Source of the DNA: Vibrio cyclitrophicus
Lineage (GTDB): Bacteria; Pseudomonadota; Gammaproteobacteria; Enterobacterales; Vibrionaceae
Assembly: GCA_023206055.1 (NCBI GenBank)
Contig: CP065367.1
Coordinates: forward strand, 1,364,001-1,428,000
Direction of reading: 5' to 3'
Length of the DNA stretch: 64,000 nucleotides
Every line of letters begins with the position of its first letter. Within the stretch, counting starts at the first letter, position 1. Below are positions 63,866-64,000 of the stretch, in pieces. The translations under genes were made by a program, and so were the position numbers. The notes beneath the pieces are model-generated. The model searched no databases. It was not told where the DNA came from and saw only the letters and a list, made by a program, of their open reading frames with translations.

Positions 63866-64000
63866 TTATTTCCGATAGCGATAAGCCTGTTTTATAGTCG
63901 CTGAATGAATAGTTTTGAACACATTAGTTGCTGATTAAAATCGCACCTAACGCTGACAAAGCGATGACAATATAACGCATCTAGTTGATTATCATTTATC

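Noticed and set aside
1..64000. tRNA or rRNA genes
   Set aside because: No cloverleaf-like or rRNA-like stretch was noticed on either strand, though this was by eye only.

Overview
The window comes from the second chromosome of a Vibrio and includes its replication origin. Evidence: the chromosome II initiator RctB (right edge), an upstream array of TGATCA-core iterons with a perfect DnaA box, the ParA2/ParB2 partition pair, six copies of the ParB2 site TTTACANTGTAAA, and a VqmR/VqmA quorum-sensing locus. Gene content (C1-oxidised chitin catabolism, Lap-type adhesin control, TAXI-TRAP transport) fits a marine vibrio, possibly of the Splendidus clade. The species is inference.

Layout. 1-772: 5' part of an L-2-hydroxyglutarate oxidase gene. 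0.8-8.1 kb: a TAXI-type TRAP transporter (fused permease and binding protein) with its own DctB/DctD-like two-component system. A sigma-54 promoter and three palindromic enhancer-like sites lie between transporter and regulator. 8.2-18.7 kb: a minus-strand run (N-acyl-D-amino-acid deacylase family, RidA, SSS symporter, KDG kinase with an in-frame stop, KDPG aldolase, GH20 hexosaminidase) facing a PLP deaminase and an RpiR regulator. Together these match the oxidative chitin pathway, N-acetylglucosaminate to pyruvate plus glyceraldehyde-3-phosphate. 18.7-34.2 kb: mixed accessory and housekeeping genes (P-loop protein, isochorismatase-like hydrolase, OmpA-like barrel, EptA-like transferase, GNAT, AraC, lipase-like hydrolase, CtlX, ABC exporter, DUF445, Lrp, tandem SnoaL protein, AraC, MerR). 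34.2-40.8 kb: proline catabolism (putP, a detached PutA C-terminal domain, putA, an AraC regulator). 40.87-41.04 kb: an RctB-site cluster about 20 kb from the origin. 41.2-42.3 kb: vqmR sRNA and vqmA. 42.4-46.5 kb: pdxH and a second DctB/DctD-like pair whose response regulator has a degenerate AAA+ domain. 46.6-52.7 kb: lapC-lapG-lapD-lapB, c-di-GMP controlled adhesin export and retention. 52.8-54.1 kb: an intact IS3-family element. 54.2-58.3 kb: a DUF342/FapA protein and tmcA. 58.4-63.9 kb: parB2-parA2, oriCII and rctB.

How parts cooperate. RctB binds iterons at the origin and probably the distant cluster. ParB2 is expected to bind the six palindromes, one of which is formed by the last four sense codons of tmcA. 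The two chitin-linked sugar-acid enzymes KdgK and Eda would feed central metabolism, but kdgK carries a TAA at codon 49. The Lap genes lack a substrate adhesin and outer-membrane pore here, so those must be encoded elsewhere.
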